Assembly (NCBI RefSeq): GCF_900142985.1 | Contig: NZ_LT670849.1 | Location: 3,984,501-4,048,500, forward strand | From: Bradyrhizobium erythrophlei | GTDB lineage: Bacteria; Pseudomonadota; Alphaproteobacteria; Rhizobiales; Xanthobacteraceae | Reading direction: 5' to 3' | DNA: 64,000 nucleotides | In this document: positions 56,769 to 64,000 of the stretch, one piece after another | Layout of the letters: each line of letters starts with the position of its first letter | Numbering within the stretch: position 1 is the first letter of the stretch | The notes under the pieces: model-generated | The model's input: only the letters and a program-made list of their open reading frames with translations | Told to the model about the DNA's origin: nothing | Database searches by the model: none | Position numbers and translations under genes: made by a program

Positions 56769-56999
56769 GATTTTCCTCCCGTGAAAACTGCCTTGGCCCT
56801 TATTTTGGGGCGGGCGGATGCTATCCGGTCCGCCTGTCAGGGGGCAAGGGGCGGACACGCATGCGCGGCCGCTCATGCCGTCAACATTTTGCAAACCGTG
56901 AGAGTCGTTTACTTAAGCCCGTAAGCAATTGAAAACCCGTCGCCGCCAAAGTTGCTCCCATCAGGAAATTCTGGCCGGGAAGTTTCGGGGAGACAGTCG

Positions 57000-57239
57000 A
57001 TGAGCGGGATGGCCATTCTGGAAAACGTGCGGCGATATCGCGCCACGGCGTCGTTGTATCGTCAGACGGCGTCGTTCCGTCCGCTTCAGCGGCTCTCGCT
57101 GCTGGAGCAGGCGCTTGAGTGGGAACGCCGCGCTTTGGCCGAGCTCGAGGCCTATTTCGGCCAGCGCGAAACGGGCGTGAGCCCGTTGCAGAGCTGGATG
57201 GTCCAGACCACCACCTGGCCGATGCTTAACGCCGCGTAA
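57000..57239 (+). CDS. Small helical protein of unknown function
   Basis: A 79-residue, mostly helical, charged protein (ENVRRYRATASLYRQTASFRP, LSLLEQALEWERRALAELEAYF) with a GGGGAGA ribosome site. No recognised domain, signal peptide or Cys motif. Convergent with the EF-G-like gene. Confidence 0.6.
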   Translation: MSGMAILENVRRYRATASLYRQTASFRPLQRLSLLEQALEWERRALAELEAYFGQRETGVSPLQSWMVQTTTWPMLNAA

Positions 57240-57257
57240 GTTTTTCGCAGCAGCGCC

Positions 57258-58163
57258 TCAGGCGCGCATGCCGATGGCCGGCCCAAATGGCGGGTCATCC
57301 GGTCCACTAACGTTGGGCGGCGCTTCCGCGTAATGATCGAACCGCATCGTGAATGTGGCGCGGCCACTCGAATTCTCGCGTAACGGACTGGCGTAACCGA
57401 ACATGTTCATGAGCGGCACCATCGCGTGGACGACTACGACATCGCTACGCGTATCCTGCCCGGTTATTTGACTCCGTCGTAACCGCAGATCGCGAATGAC
57501 TGCCCCGGCGCAATCCGTCGGCGTCACCACTTCCACTTTCATGATTGGCTCGAGCAGGACTGGCTTGCCCTTCTGCAAGGCTTCGCGGAAGCAGGCACGA
57601 GCCGCGATCTCGAAAGCCAGCGCCGACGAGTCGACGTCGTGGTACTTGCCGTCGATCAGCTGCACCTTGACGTCGAATACGGGAAAGCCGGCGACCACGC
57701 CGGACGACAGCACGCTCTCCAGGCCCTTTTCGATACCGGGGATATATTCCTTCGGCACCGCGTCGCCCACGATCTTCGTTTCGAATTCGTAGCCTTTGCC
57801 GGACTCGTTCGGTTCGACGATGAGCGTGACCGACGCGAACTGGCCAGTGCGGCCGGTCTGCTTCTTGTGAGTGTAACTATGCTCGACACGCTGGGTGATG
57901 CGTTCGCGGAACGCGACCTGCGGCGCGCCGATATTGGCGTTTATTCCATCGCGTTTCAGGAAACCGACTTTCGCGTCGAGATGCTCTTCGCTCGTTCCTT
58001 TCAAAATGGTCTGACCGGACTCGCCGTCAGTCGATACGACAAATGACGGGTCTTCCGCGGCGAGCTTGGCAAGCGCCTCACCGAGCTTTTGCTGATCGGC
58101 CTTCGTCTTCGGCTCGATCGCGACCTCGATGACTGGTAGTCGACTGGCATCATCGTCCGGCAT
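57258..58163 (-). CDS. GTPase-less EF-G-like protein (domains III-V only)
   Basis: A 301-residue protein aligning by eye with the C-terminal part of elongation factor G: domain III ([26 protein letters not shown]), domain IV ([43 protein letters not shown]), domain V ([41 protein letters not shown]). The GTPase and domain II are absent. Conserved residues are changed: GMGELHLD is GTSEEHLD here, and EDYTGSVIGDLNSRRG is [16 protein letters not shown]. The frame is intact over 900 bp, but no clear ribosome site precedes the ATG. It may be a decaying fusA duplicate or a repurposed protein. Confidence 0.85.
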   Translation of the reverse strand: MPDDDASRLPVIEVAIEPKTKADQQKLGEALAKLAAEDPSFVVSTDGESGQTILKGTSEEHLDAKVGFLKRDGINANIGAPQVAFRERITQRVEHSYTHKKQTGRTGQFASVTLIVEPNESGKGYEFETKIVGDAVPKEYIPGIEKGLESVLSSGVVAGFPVFDVKVQLIDGKYHDVDSSALAFEIAARACFREALQKGKPVLLEPIMKVEVVTPTDCAGAVIRDLRLRRSQITGQDTRSDVVVVHAMVPLMNMFGYASPLRENSSGRATFTMRFDHYAEAPPNVSGPDDPPFGPAIGMRA

Positions 58164-58323
58164 TGCTGTATTCCAAATAAAACACGAAGTTCACTTCAAT
58201 CTATACCACAGGTTGCCGCCCGGCCTAATTTGCCGGCATAGCTTCACGCACGCATCCATTAGAATTTTGAATTATTTCTATGCGGTTTTCCGGGGTTGCT
58301 CTTTGCCTGACCTTTGGCAAGAG

Positions 58324-58368
58324 TTGCCTGCCTTGCCTGCCTTGCCTGCCTTGCCTGCCTTGCCTGCC
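58324..58368 (+). repeat. Tandem 9-bp repeat, five units
   Basis: Five perfect copies of TTGCCTGCC in a row, 35 bp upstream of the Rid-family gene. Copy number could change by slippage and alter the 5' leader of that gene. Confidence 0.9.
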
Positions 58369-58402
58369 TTGACGGGCATCCCCTCGCGAAAGCCGCTCAA
58401 AT

Positions 58403-58810
58403 ATGACAATCGAAAAAATCCAGCCCGACAAGTTGTTCAAGCGCGCCGTCGGCGGCCATGTGCTCTATTCCCATGTCGTCGTCGCTTCCGGTGAAAGACT
58501 GGTGTTCGTCTCCGGCCAGCTGGCGCGCGACAAGGATGGCCAGATCGTCGGTCCGAAGGACATGCGCGCGCAGATCAAGCAGGTCGGCGAAAACCTGAAG
58601 AATGCGCTGGAGGCCGCCGGCGCGACGCTCGGCGATCTGGTCAAGACGACAACCTTCGTGACGGACATCGACGAGTTCTTCAAGCACGTCGATGTCAGGC
58701 ACAACTATCTCGGCGTTGGCCTGCCCGCGAGCACAACCGTTGAGGTGCGTCGGCTGTCACATCCCGACCTCGTCGTCGAAATCGAGGCGATGGCGATCCT
58801 GAGGGCATAG
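58403..58810 (+). CDS. Rid-family (RidA/YjgF-like) protein
   Basis: A 135-residue trimeric-fold Rid protein: VFVSGQLARDKDGQIVGP, LKNALEAAGATLGDLVKTTTFVTD, VEVRRLSHPDLVVEIEAMAIL. In RidA the catalytic Arg lies in PARSCVEV; here the segment is PASTTVEV with Ser at that position, so imine deaminase activity of the RidA type is unlikely. Many such Rid proteins occur in catabolic operons. It precedes the ABC operon by about 130 bp. Confidence 0.85.
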   Translation: MTIEKIQPDKLFKRAVGGHVLYSHVVVASGERLVFVSGQLARDKDGQIVGPKDMRAQIKQVGENLKNALEAAGATLGDLVKTTTFVTDIDEFFKHVDVRHNYLGVGLPASTTVEVRRLSHPDLVVEIEAMAILRA

Positions 58811-58875
58811 CGGCTGGCCTTCAGCATAATGGCTCTTCTCAAGGCATGAGATTTGCCTGATGTTACGGCCGTTGT

Positions 58876-58918
58876 TTTTGCCATTTCGGCTTTTGCCATT
58901 TCGGCTTTGCTAATTTCG
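58876..58918 (+). repeat. Tandem 15-bp repeat upstream of ABC operon
   Basis: Two exact copies of TTTTGCCATTTCGGC (58876-58890, 58891-58905) followed by a partial third (TTTGCTAATTTCG). It ends 24 bp before the start codon of the binding-protein gene. Confidence 0.8.
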
Positions 58919-58941
58919 TTTGGCCGATGAGAGGAAACCAG

Positions 58942-59985
58942 ATGCCATCGTCGTTCTCCATGTCCCGCCGTGCCGTCATGCGGGGCGCCGCCGGCGCTGC
59001 GTTGTCGGCGCCGTTCGTGTCGCGCACCGCGTTCGCCGCGGTGCCCAATATCCGTTATGCGACCGGCGGCGGCATTGGTCCGAACGAGATGGAGACGATC
59101 ATCTTCCTCGACTACGTCAGGCAGAACGTCCTGAAGAACTACGGCAAGGCCTACACGCTCGACATGACGTTCACGCGCGGCACGCCCGAGGCAGCGGCAC
59201 TGCTCGCGGCGGGGCAGGCGGACCTCGCCACGTTGTCCGGGCCGGCCTTTGCCACCATCATCGTCAAGGACGCGGTGCCGAATGGGCTGACCATCATCTC
59301 GGACAATTACCAGGATGGCCATCCCGGCAACGCGACCAACAGCTTCATGGTGTTGAAGGACTCGGCCATCAAGACCATCGCCGACCTCAAGGGCAAGAAG
59401 ATCGGCATCAACGCGTTTGCCTCCGCCGTCGATCTGGCGCTGCGCGTGGTGCTGAAGAAAAACAACATCGATCCGCGGCGCGATGTCGAGATCGTCGAAA
59501 TCGCCTTCCCGAATATCGCCTCCGCCATCCGCGAGAAGCGCATCGATTGCGGCGTGCTGGTGATTCCGTTCCTGGCGATGGAGAGCCCGAAGGGTGACCT
59601 GCGGCCGGTCTTCACCGGCGGCGATGCGTTCGGTCCGTCCTCGGTGATCTTCCAGGTCACGACCAATGCGTTCCTGAAAGAGCATCCCGAAGCGGTGAAG
59701 GCTTTCCTGGCCGACTATGTCGACGGCATCGGCTGGTTCTACGATCCCGCCAACCGCGAGAAGGCAATCCAGCTCGTGTCGGACTTCACCAAGTCGTCAA
59801 AGGACGTGCTGAATTCCTACTTCGCGACCGGCCGCGACTATTATCGCGATCCCAATGCCTGCGTAACGGCGCAGACCATCCAGAAGCCGCTCGATGCGAT
59901 GTTTGAGGAAAAGCTGATCGATCGCCGCATCGACGCCTCAAAGTATCTCAACGTCAGTCTGCTGCCGAAACCGTGCGCATTGTGA
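58942..59985 (+). CDS. NitT/TauT-type ABC transporter substrate-binding protein
   Basis: A 347-residue exported binding protein with a Tat-like signal (SRRAVMRGAAGAALSAPF). The mature part carries AAALLAAGQADLATLSGPAF, IADLKGKKIGINAFAS and EHPEAVKAFLADYVDG, as in NitT/TauT/SsuA proteins. AGAGGA precedes the ATG at 58942. The stop overlaps the next gene (TGATG). Substrate unknown. Confidence 0.9.
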   Translation: MPSSFSMSRRAVMRGAAGAALSAPFVSRTAFAAVPNIRYATGGGIGPNEMETIIFLDYVRQNVLKNYGKAYTLDMTFTRGTPEAAALLAAGQADLATLSGPAFATIIVKDAVPNGLTIISDNYQDGHPGNATNSFMVLKDSAIKTIADLKGKKIGINAFASAVDLALRVVLKKNNIDPRRDVEIVEIAFPNIASAIREKRIDCGVLVIPFLAMESPKGDLRPVFTGGDAFGPSSVIFQVTTNAFLKEHPEAVKAFLADYVDGIGWFYDPANREKAIQLVSDFTKSSKDVLNSYFATGRDYYRDPNACVTAQTIQKPLDAMFEEKLIDRRIDASKYLNVSLLPKPCAL

Positions 59986-60767
59986 TGCCGGATCTCCCCA
60001 AGGTCGATATCAAGGGGGTTTCCAAAACTTATCCCGGCGACCGACAGGCGGTACAGGCGCTTCAGACCGTCAACCTCTCGATCAAGACAGGCGAGTTCGT
60101 CTCCATCGTCGGGCCGTCCGGCTGCGGCAAGAGCACGCTGCTTTATGTCGTCGGCGGCTTTCTTCCCGCGGCTGGCGAAGTCCTGGTCGATGGCAAGGCC
60201 ATCGCGGGACCCGGCATCGATCGCGGCGTGGTGTTTCAGGAATATGCGCTGTTTCCTTGGCTCACGGTGCGTAACAACATTCTCTACGGGCTTGAGCGTG
60301 GTGGGTTGCCCGCCGACGAACGTGCACGCATCACCGACCGCTTGATCGGCGTGATCGGCCTCAACGGATTTGAAGACCGCTACCCGCGCGAGCTTTCCGG
60401 CGGCATGAAGCAGCGCGTTGCGATCGCACGAACGCTGGCCTGCGATCCGTCCATCCTGCTGCTCGACGAGCCCTTCGGGGCGCTGGATGCGCAGACCCGC
60501 GAGGTCATGCAGGATGAGCTGTTGCGGATCTGGCTCGAGACCCGCAAGACCGTGCTGATGATCACCCACGATGTCAGCGAGGCGGTCTATCTCTCCAACC
60601 GCATCTGCGTGATGTCGGCGCGGCCGGGCAAGATCGTCGAGGAGTTCACCATCGACCTCGATCGCACCATCCCGCGCGAACAGCTCTTCACGTCGGATGC
60701 CTTCAACAAGGTGCGCAACGAGGTCTGGATTTCGGTACGGAAGCAGGCATTAGCGGCCCAACTCTAA
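59985..60767 (+). CDS. NitT/TauT-type ABC transporter ATP-binding protein
   Basis: A 260-residue ATPase: Walker A GPSGCGKST, Q-loop FQEYALFPWL, signature LSGGMKQRVAIARTL, Walker B ILLLDEPFGALD and MITHDVSEAV. It starts within the stop of the binding-protein gene. Its last codons (LAAQL and the TAA stop) lie inside the first arm of double-hairpin copy B, so the native C-terminus may have been altered by the element. Confidence 0.93.
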   Translation: MPDLPKVDIKGVSKTYPGDRQAVQALQTVNLSIKTGEFVSIVGPSGCGKSTLLYVVGGFLPAAGEVLVDGKAIAGPGIDRGVVFQEYALFPWLTVRNNILYGLERGGLPADERARITDRLIGVIGLNGFEDRYPRELSGGMKQRVAIARTLACDPSILLLDEPFGALDAQTREVMQDELLRIWLETRKTVLMITHDVSEAVYLSNRICVMSARPGKIVEEFTIDLDRTIPREQLFTSDAFNKVRNEVWISVRKQALAAQL

Positions 60768-60915
60768 CATTCGCATCCCGGTTTGGCAGGCACTTTTGCG
60801 AATGTTAGAGTCAAAGGGGCCGCTAACATCATACGTTTTTGATGGAGTTTTGGATTTGACATTCGCATACGAGTCCGTGGTTTCGCTGGTAGCGAATGTC
60901 AAATCCATTCCATCA
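60750..60915 (+). repeat. Double-hairpin element, copy B (inside ABC operon)
   Basis: Hairpin 1 (60750-60826): outer TTAGCGGCCC/GGGCCGCTAA, inner ACTCTAACATTCGCA/TGCGAATGTTAGAGT. Linker of 13 nt. Hairpin 2 (60840-60915): TGATGGAG/TTCCATCA with one G-U pair, unpaired TTT, inner TGGATTTGACATTCGC/GCGAATGTCAAATCCA. Compared with copy A, changed stem bases are matched on the other arm. It fills the gap between the ATPase and first permease genes and ends 19 bp before the permease start. Confidence 0.87.
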
Positions 60916-60934
60916 ACGGCCGAGAAGATGGCGC

Positions 60935-61720
60935 ATGGAAACTGACCGCGCCTCAAAGCTGTCGTCACCCCTCGGGCGGGTGTTGCCGCTGCTGCTGATC
61001 GGCCTGATCTGGCAAGCGGCCAGCTCCTTGAGCATCGTCGATCCTGCCTTTTTGCCGTCGCCGGCGCGCATCGGCGCCGCCGCCTATGATTTGCTGACGG
61101 GGCGGGAGATCAGGGACAATATCTTCATCACGCTATGGCGCGCGGGTCTTGGACTCACGCTCGGTTCGATCGCCGGCATCTGGCTCGGCCTGATGATGGC
61201 GCGCTCGCCGGTGTTTCGCGCCTATGCCGCGCCTGTTGTCGGCGGCACCTATTCATTGCCGAAGTCGGCGCTGATCCCGCTCTTCATCCTGTGGTTCGGG
61301 ATCGGCACGGTGACCACCGTCTGTGCGGTGTTTCTGGCGTGCCTGTTGCCGATGGTCGTCAACACGGCGCAGGGCGTCTCGTCCACGCCGCGCGTCCTGG
61401 TCTGGGGCGCGGAAGCATTCGGCACACAGCCGCGCGCGATGTTATGGCGGGTCTACCTGCCACACGCGCTGCCGGATATTTTCGCCGGCCTTCGCGTCGC
61501 GCTCGGATTTTCCTTTGTGCTGGCGATCTCCTCGGAGATGATTGCGTCAACCAACGGCATCGGCAAACTGATCTTCATGTACGGCGAGAACGGCGCCTAC
61601 GATTACATGTTCGCCGCGATTGCCTGCGTGGTGGTCGTCGCATTTCTGGCCGATCGTCTGCTGCTGATGCTGACGGCAAAAAGCCTCCGCTGGCATGAAT
61701 CGTCCCGAGGATCCTCATGA
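60935..61720 (+). CDS. NitT/TauT-type ABC transporter permease 1
   Basis: A 261-residue membrane protein with about six transmembrane segments. PSPARIGAAAYDLLTG occurs near the N-terminus and the coupling loop is WGAEAFGTQPRAMLWRVYLPHALPDIFAGLR (residues about 172-202). METDRAS at 60935 is the likely start; the ribosome site may come from GAGAAG just upstream. An in-frame start 13 codons earlier would lie in the repeat's arm. Confidence 0.9.
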   Translation: METDRASKLSSPLGRVLPLLLIGLIWQAASSLSIVDPAFLPSPARIGAAAYDLLTGREIRDNIFITLWRAGLGLTLGSIAGIWLGLMMARSPVFRAYAAPVVGGTYSLPKSALIPLFILWFGIGTVTTVCAVFLACLLPMVVNTAQGVSSTPRVLVWGAEAFGTQPRAMLWRVYLPHALPDIFAGLRVALGFSFVLAISSEMIASTNGIGKLIFMYGENGAYDYMFAAIACVVVVAFLADRLLLMLTAKSLRWHESSRGSS

Positions 61721-62499
61721 ACAGGGCGATGACGGCCAAGGCCGTAACCCAACGCGGTCTTTTCATCCGTTCGATGACCTCGGTGCTCGTGATCGTCGTG
61801 ATCTGGGAAGCCGCCGCCCGAGCCGGCCTGGCGTCGGCTTTGTTCCTGCCGCCGTTCACGAAGGTCATTGCCGAATGGTGGTCCGTCTGTGCCGACGGCT
61901 CGTTGCCGCTTGATCTTTCCGTCAGCCTGTCGCGCGCGGCGGTCGGGCTTTGTCTGGCGACTGCGATCGGCGTGCCGCTCGGAATCGCGATGGCGCGCAA
62001 TCGATTTCTGCACTGGCTGTTCGACCCCGTGATCGCGCTCGCGTTCCCATCGCCGAAGATCGCGTTCCTGCCGATCTTCATTCTCTGGTTCGGCATTTAC
62101 AGCCTCTCGAAAATCCTGCTGGTCGCGTTCGCCTGCGTCTTTCCGATCCTGATCGGAAGTTTTGCGGCGGCGACCGGCGTCAACCGGGTCCTGATCTGGT
62201 CGGCCACGTCGATGGGGACGTCGAACGCCGGTGTATTGTTCCGCATCGTGCTGCCGGCGGCGTGGCCGCGGATCTTCGCCGCGTTGCGCGTTGCGCTGCC
62301 GGTGTCGCTGATCACGACCTTTACGGCGGAGATGGTCAGTGGCGGCGGCGGAATGGGCGCGACGCTGATGTATTCGCAACGCTTCTTCGAAAGTCCGACC
62401 GTGTTCGCCTATATCCTGACCATGCTCGGCGTCGGCCTGCTGCTCGATTTCGTCATGCTGAAGCTGCAAGCGGCATCGGCCTGGTCGCAGCCGTCGTGA
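61717..62499 (+). CDS. NitT/TauT-type ABC transporter permease 2
   Basis: A 260-residue homologue of permease 1 ([54 protein letters not shown]). It overlaps permease 1 by ATGA. Two different permeases imply a heterodimeric channel. The ABC operon ends here; the DapA-family gene follows 37 bp later. Confidence 0.92.
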   Translation: MNRAMTAKAVTQRGLFIRSMTSVLVIVVIWEAAARAGLASALFLPPFTKVIAEWWSVCADGSLPLDLSVSLSRAAVGLCLATAIGVPLGIAMARNRFLHWLFDPVIALAFPSPKIAFLPIFILWFGIYSLSKILLVAFACVFPILIGSFAAATGVNRVLIWSATSMGTSNAGVLFRIVLPAAWPRIFAALRVALPVSLITTFTAEMVSGGGGMGATLMYSQRFFESPTVFAYILTMLGVGLLLDFVMLKLQAASAWSQPS

Positions 62500-62536
62500 T
62501 TGCTTCGGAAGGCCGCATCTTCTAGAAATCCCTGCC

Positions 62537-63412
62537 ATGACCGATTTCCGCGGCGTATTTCCCTATCTGGTCTCGCCCGTCGATGCCGACGGCACGATTC
62601 GCCGCGATGTGCTGGCGCGCCTCTGCGGCGACCTCATCGCGTCCGGCGTCCATGGGCTGACGCCGCTCGGTTCTACCGGCGAGTTCGCCTATCTCAACAA
62701 CGCCCAGCGGCTCGCCGTGGTAGAGACCACGATCGAGGCCGCTGATGGCCGCGTGCCGGTCGTGGCCGGCGTCGCCTCGACTTCGACCATGGATGCCGTG
62801 ACACAGGCCAAGGCGTATCAAAAACTTGGCGCCACCGGCATTCTGGCGATCCTGGAGGCATATTTTCCGCTTTCGGATGCGCAGGTCGAATCCTACTTCC
62901 GCGCCATTGCGGATGCGGTCGACATTCCTGTTGTCATCTATACCAATCCGCAATTCCAGCGCTCGGACCTGTCGCTCGATTGTATTCAGCGTCTGGCGGC
63001 CCATCCGCGCATCCAGTACATCAAGGACGCTTCCACCAATACCGGGCGGCTGCTGTCGATCATGAATCGCTGCGGCGATTCCATCCGCGTGTTTTCGGCG
63101 TCCGCCCATATTCCGGCTGCGGTGATGCTGATCGGCGGTGTGGGCTGGATGGCGGGGCCGGCCTGCATCATTCCACGCCAGAGCGTTGCGCTTTATGATC
63201 TCTGCAAGGCCAAGCGCTGGGACGAGGCGCTCACACTCCAGCGCAAATTGTGGCGGGTCAACGAGGCCTTCGCCCGTTATAACCTCGCGGCCTGCATCAA
63301 GGCGGCGCTTTCGATCCAGCGCTATGACGTCGGCGATCCCGTCCGACCCCAGAAGGCGCTTTCGGCCGACGAGCGCAAGGCGGTCGAGGCGGTGCTGCGG
63401 GAAGTGGGGTAA
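62537..63412 (+). CDS. Dihydrodipicolinate synthase/N-acetylneuraminate lyase family protein
   Basis: A 291-residue TIM-barrel lyase: [15 protein letters not shown], the Tyr in VVIYTNPQF and the Schiff-base Lys in [13 protein letters not shown]. Its position after the ABC operon and before a molybdopterin hydroxylase favours a catabolic aldolase over lysine biosynthesis. Product unknown. Confidence 0.9.
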   Translation: MTDFRGVFPYLVSPVDADGTIRRDVLARLCGDLIASGVHGLTPLGSTGEFAYLNNAQRLAVVETTIEAADGRVPVVAGVASTSTMDAVTQAKAYQKLGATGILAILEAYFPLSDAQVESYFRAIADAVDIPVVIYTNPQFQRSDLSLDCIQRLAAHPRIQYIKDASTNTGRLLSIMNRCGDSIRVFSASAHIPAAVMLIGGVGWMAGPACIIPRQSVALYDLCKAKRWDEALTLQRKLWRVNEAFARYNLAACIKAALSIQRYDVGDPVRPQKALSADERKAVEAVLREVG

Positions 63413-63439
63413 GGCGCGTGTCGTGCCCAACTCACCACC

Positions 63440-63549
63440 GTCATTCCGGGGCAGCCCGCGAGGGCTGAACCCGGAATCCATTCCTCCCAGCATTCGCGCG
63501 GTGCCATGGATTCCGGGTTCGCTCGTTGCACTCGCGCCCCGGAATGACC
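63440..63549. repeat. Palindromic repeat (GTCATTCCGGGGC type)
   Basis: GTCATTCCGGGGC and GAACCCGGAATCCAT are mirrored by ATGGATTCCGGGTTC and GCGCCCCGGAATGAC. It is a well-spread intergenic palindrome in Bradyrhizobium-like genomes, here downstream of the DapA-family gene. Confidence 0.75.
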
Positions 63550-63579
63550 GGGAAGGGCTTGGCCTGTTCCTTGCCTGTC

Positions 63580-63750
63580 GCTAGTGTCCCGGTTCTGACA
63601 TTCGTATCCTGTCGCGGCGGGTGTTTTTACGAATGTCAGAACCAAAGGGACACTAGCAAACATTATATTGATAGTGTGTGGCTTTGACACTGACGTTCCT
63701 TGGAAGATGTAGCCGCGAAACCGCAAGGAACGTCAGTGTCGCCACACTAT
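63580..63750 (+). repeat. Double-hairpin element, copy C
   Basis: Hairpin 1 (63580-63657): GCTAGTGTCCC/GGGACACTAGC and GGTTCTGACATTCGTA/TACGAATGTCAGAACC. 13-nt AT-rich linker. Hairpin 2 (63671-63750): ATAGTGTG/CACACTAT and GACACTGACGTTCCTT/AAGGAACGTCAGTGTC. It is the most diverged copy, yet its inner stems are perfect. It ends 38 bp before the molybdopterin hydroxylase gene. Confidence 0.87.
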
Positions 63751-63788
63751 TTACATTACCGCCCAGACAAAACCTCAAGGAAAGTACG

Positions 63789-64000
63789 ATGAACATTCTT
63801 CCCGGCAATCTACGTTTCGGTGCAGGCAAGTCGCCCAAGCGTCTGGAAGACCAGCGGCTGTTGACCGGCAAGGGTCAGTTCATCGACGACAAGCCGGAAG
63901 AGGGCGCGCTGTGGCTCTATATGCTGCGCTCGCCGCATGCGCACGCCAGGATCGTTTCGATCGATACCAAGGCCGCCCGCGCGATGCCGGGCGTGGAGGC
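63789..64000 (+). CDS. Xanthine dehydrogenase/CoxL-family molybdopterin-binding subunit (partial)
   Basis: The first 70 residues of a gene cut by the window end. The N-terminus reads RFGAGKSPKRLEDQRLLTGK then GQFIDDK and LRSPHAHARIVSID, which is the typical opening of large molybdopterin hydroxylase subunits (xanthine dehydrogenase, CO dehydrogenase, aldehyde oxidase). A GGAAAG-like ribosome site precedes the ATG. Substrate cannot be inferred from this part. Confidence 0.88.
   Translation, partial: MNILPGNLRFGAGKSPKRLEDQRLLTGKGQFIDDKPEEGALWLYMLRSPHAHARIVSIDTKAARAMPGVE

Larger units (their letters stand above)
63413..63788. other. Intergenic region rich in repeats
   Basis: 376 bp with no gene. 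It holds a GTCATTCCGGGGC-type palindrome (63440-63549) and double-hairpin copy C (63580-63750). The remaining bases before the next gene include an AAGGAA-type ribosome site. Confidence 0.6.

Noticed and set aside
58324..58368. TTGCCTGCC repeats as a CRISPR array
   Set aside because: Units are 9 bp with no spacers; a simple tandem repeat.

Overview
The window reads as a chromosomal segment of a Bradyrhizobium-like alphaproteobacterium (order Hyphomicrobiales). The evidence is high GC, dense short operons, a CpdR-type response regulator beside an mmgR/suhB-type small RNA, a ROSE-like RNA thermometer before a small heat-shock gene, many periplasmic tricarboxylate-type (Bug/TctC) binding proteins, and several families of intergenic palindromic repeats. 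No integrase, transposase, phage gene, CRISPR array or plasmid function was seen. Organism assignment is inference from gene content.

Layout. 0-4 kb: an HxlR regulator divergent from a carboxymuconolactone-decarboxylase-like protein with two tandem 17-bp palindromes between them, then arabinose-5-phosphate isomerase (kdsD) divergent from an outer-membrane beta-barrel protein. 4-10.8 kb: glutamate synthase gltB-gltD (minus strand). 10.8-19.3 kb: a proline-rich exported protein, Hsp20 with its thermometer, an alpha/beta hydrolase, a TauE/LysR divergent pair, a Bug protein, hisN, the mmgR sRNA, an N-formylglutamate amidohydrolase, cpdR and tRNA-Val(GAC). 19.3-31 kb: a GntR-controlled oxidoreductase/Bug cluster, dihydropyrimidinase, two amidohydrolases with a Rieske protein, a zinc-ribbon protein, an SDR, an Old Yellow Enzyme and a GFA-fold protein. 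31-40.5 kb: diheme cytochrome c plus PQQ dehydrogenase, a ThDP decarboxylase, a flavin monooxygenase, an exported CMD protein, an M20 peptidase and an MFS carrier. 40.5-46.8 kb: a polar amino-acid ABC operon with three tandem paralogous binding proteins, two permeases and an ATPase, followed by a D-amino-acid transaminase. 46.8-58.8 kb: cupins, an NHL-repeat protein, Bug proteins, a GlcG-like protein, a DUF3311/SSF symporter pair, a ThDP enzyme/FAH-hydrolase operon, a GTPase-less EF-G-like protein and a Rid-family protein. 58.9-64 kb: a NitT/TauT-type ABC operon, a DapA-family aldolase/lyase and the start of a molybdopterin hydroxylase that runs off the end.

The general theme is uptake and oxidative breakdown of small organic acids, amides, cyclic amides and amino acids, with core nitrogen assimilation (GOGAT) embedded.

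The most unusual structure is a family of three bipartite double-hairpin elements (27719-27886, 60750-60915, 63580-63750). Each is about 170 bp and consists of two long imperfect palindromes sharing an inner core like GACATTCGCA, joined by a 13-15 nt AT-rich linker. The stems differ between copies, but nearly always by paired compensatory changes. One copy sits inside an ABC transporter operon and supplies the last codons of its ATPase gene. These look like structured mobile or cis-regulatory elements and are the best candidate here for something undescribed.
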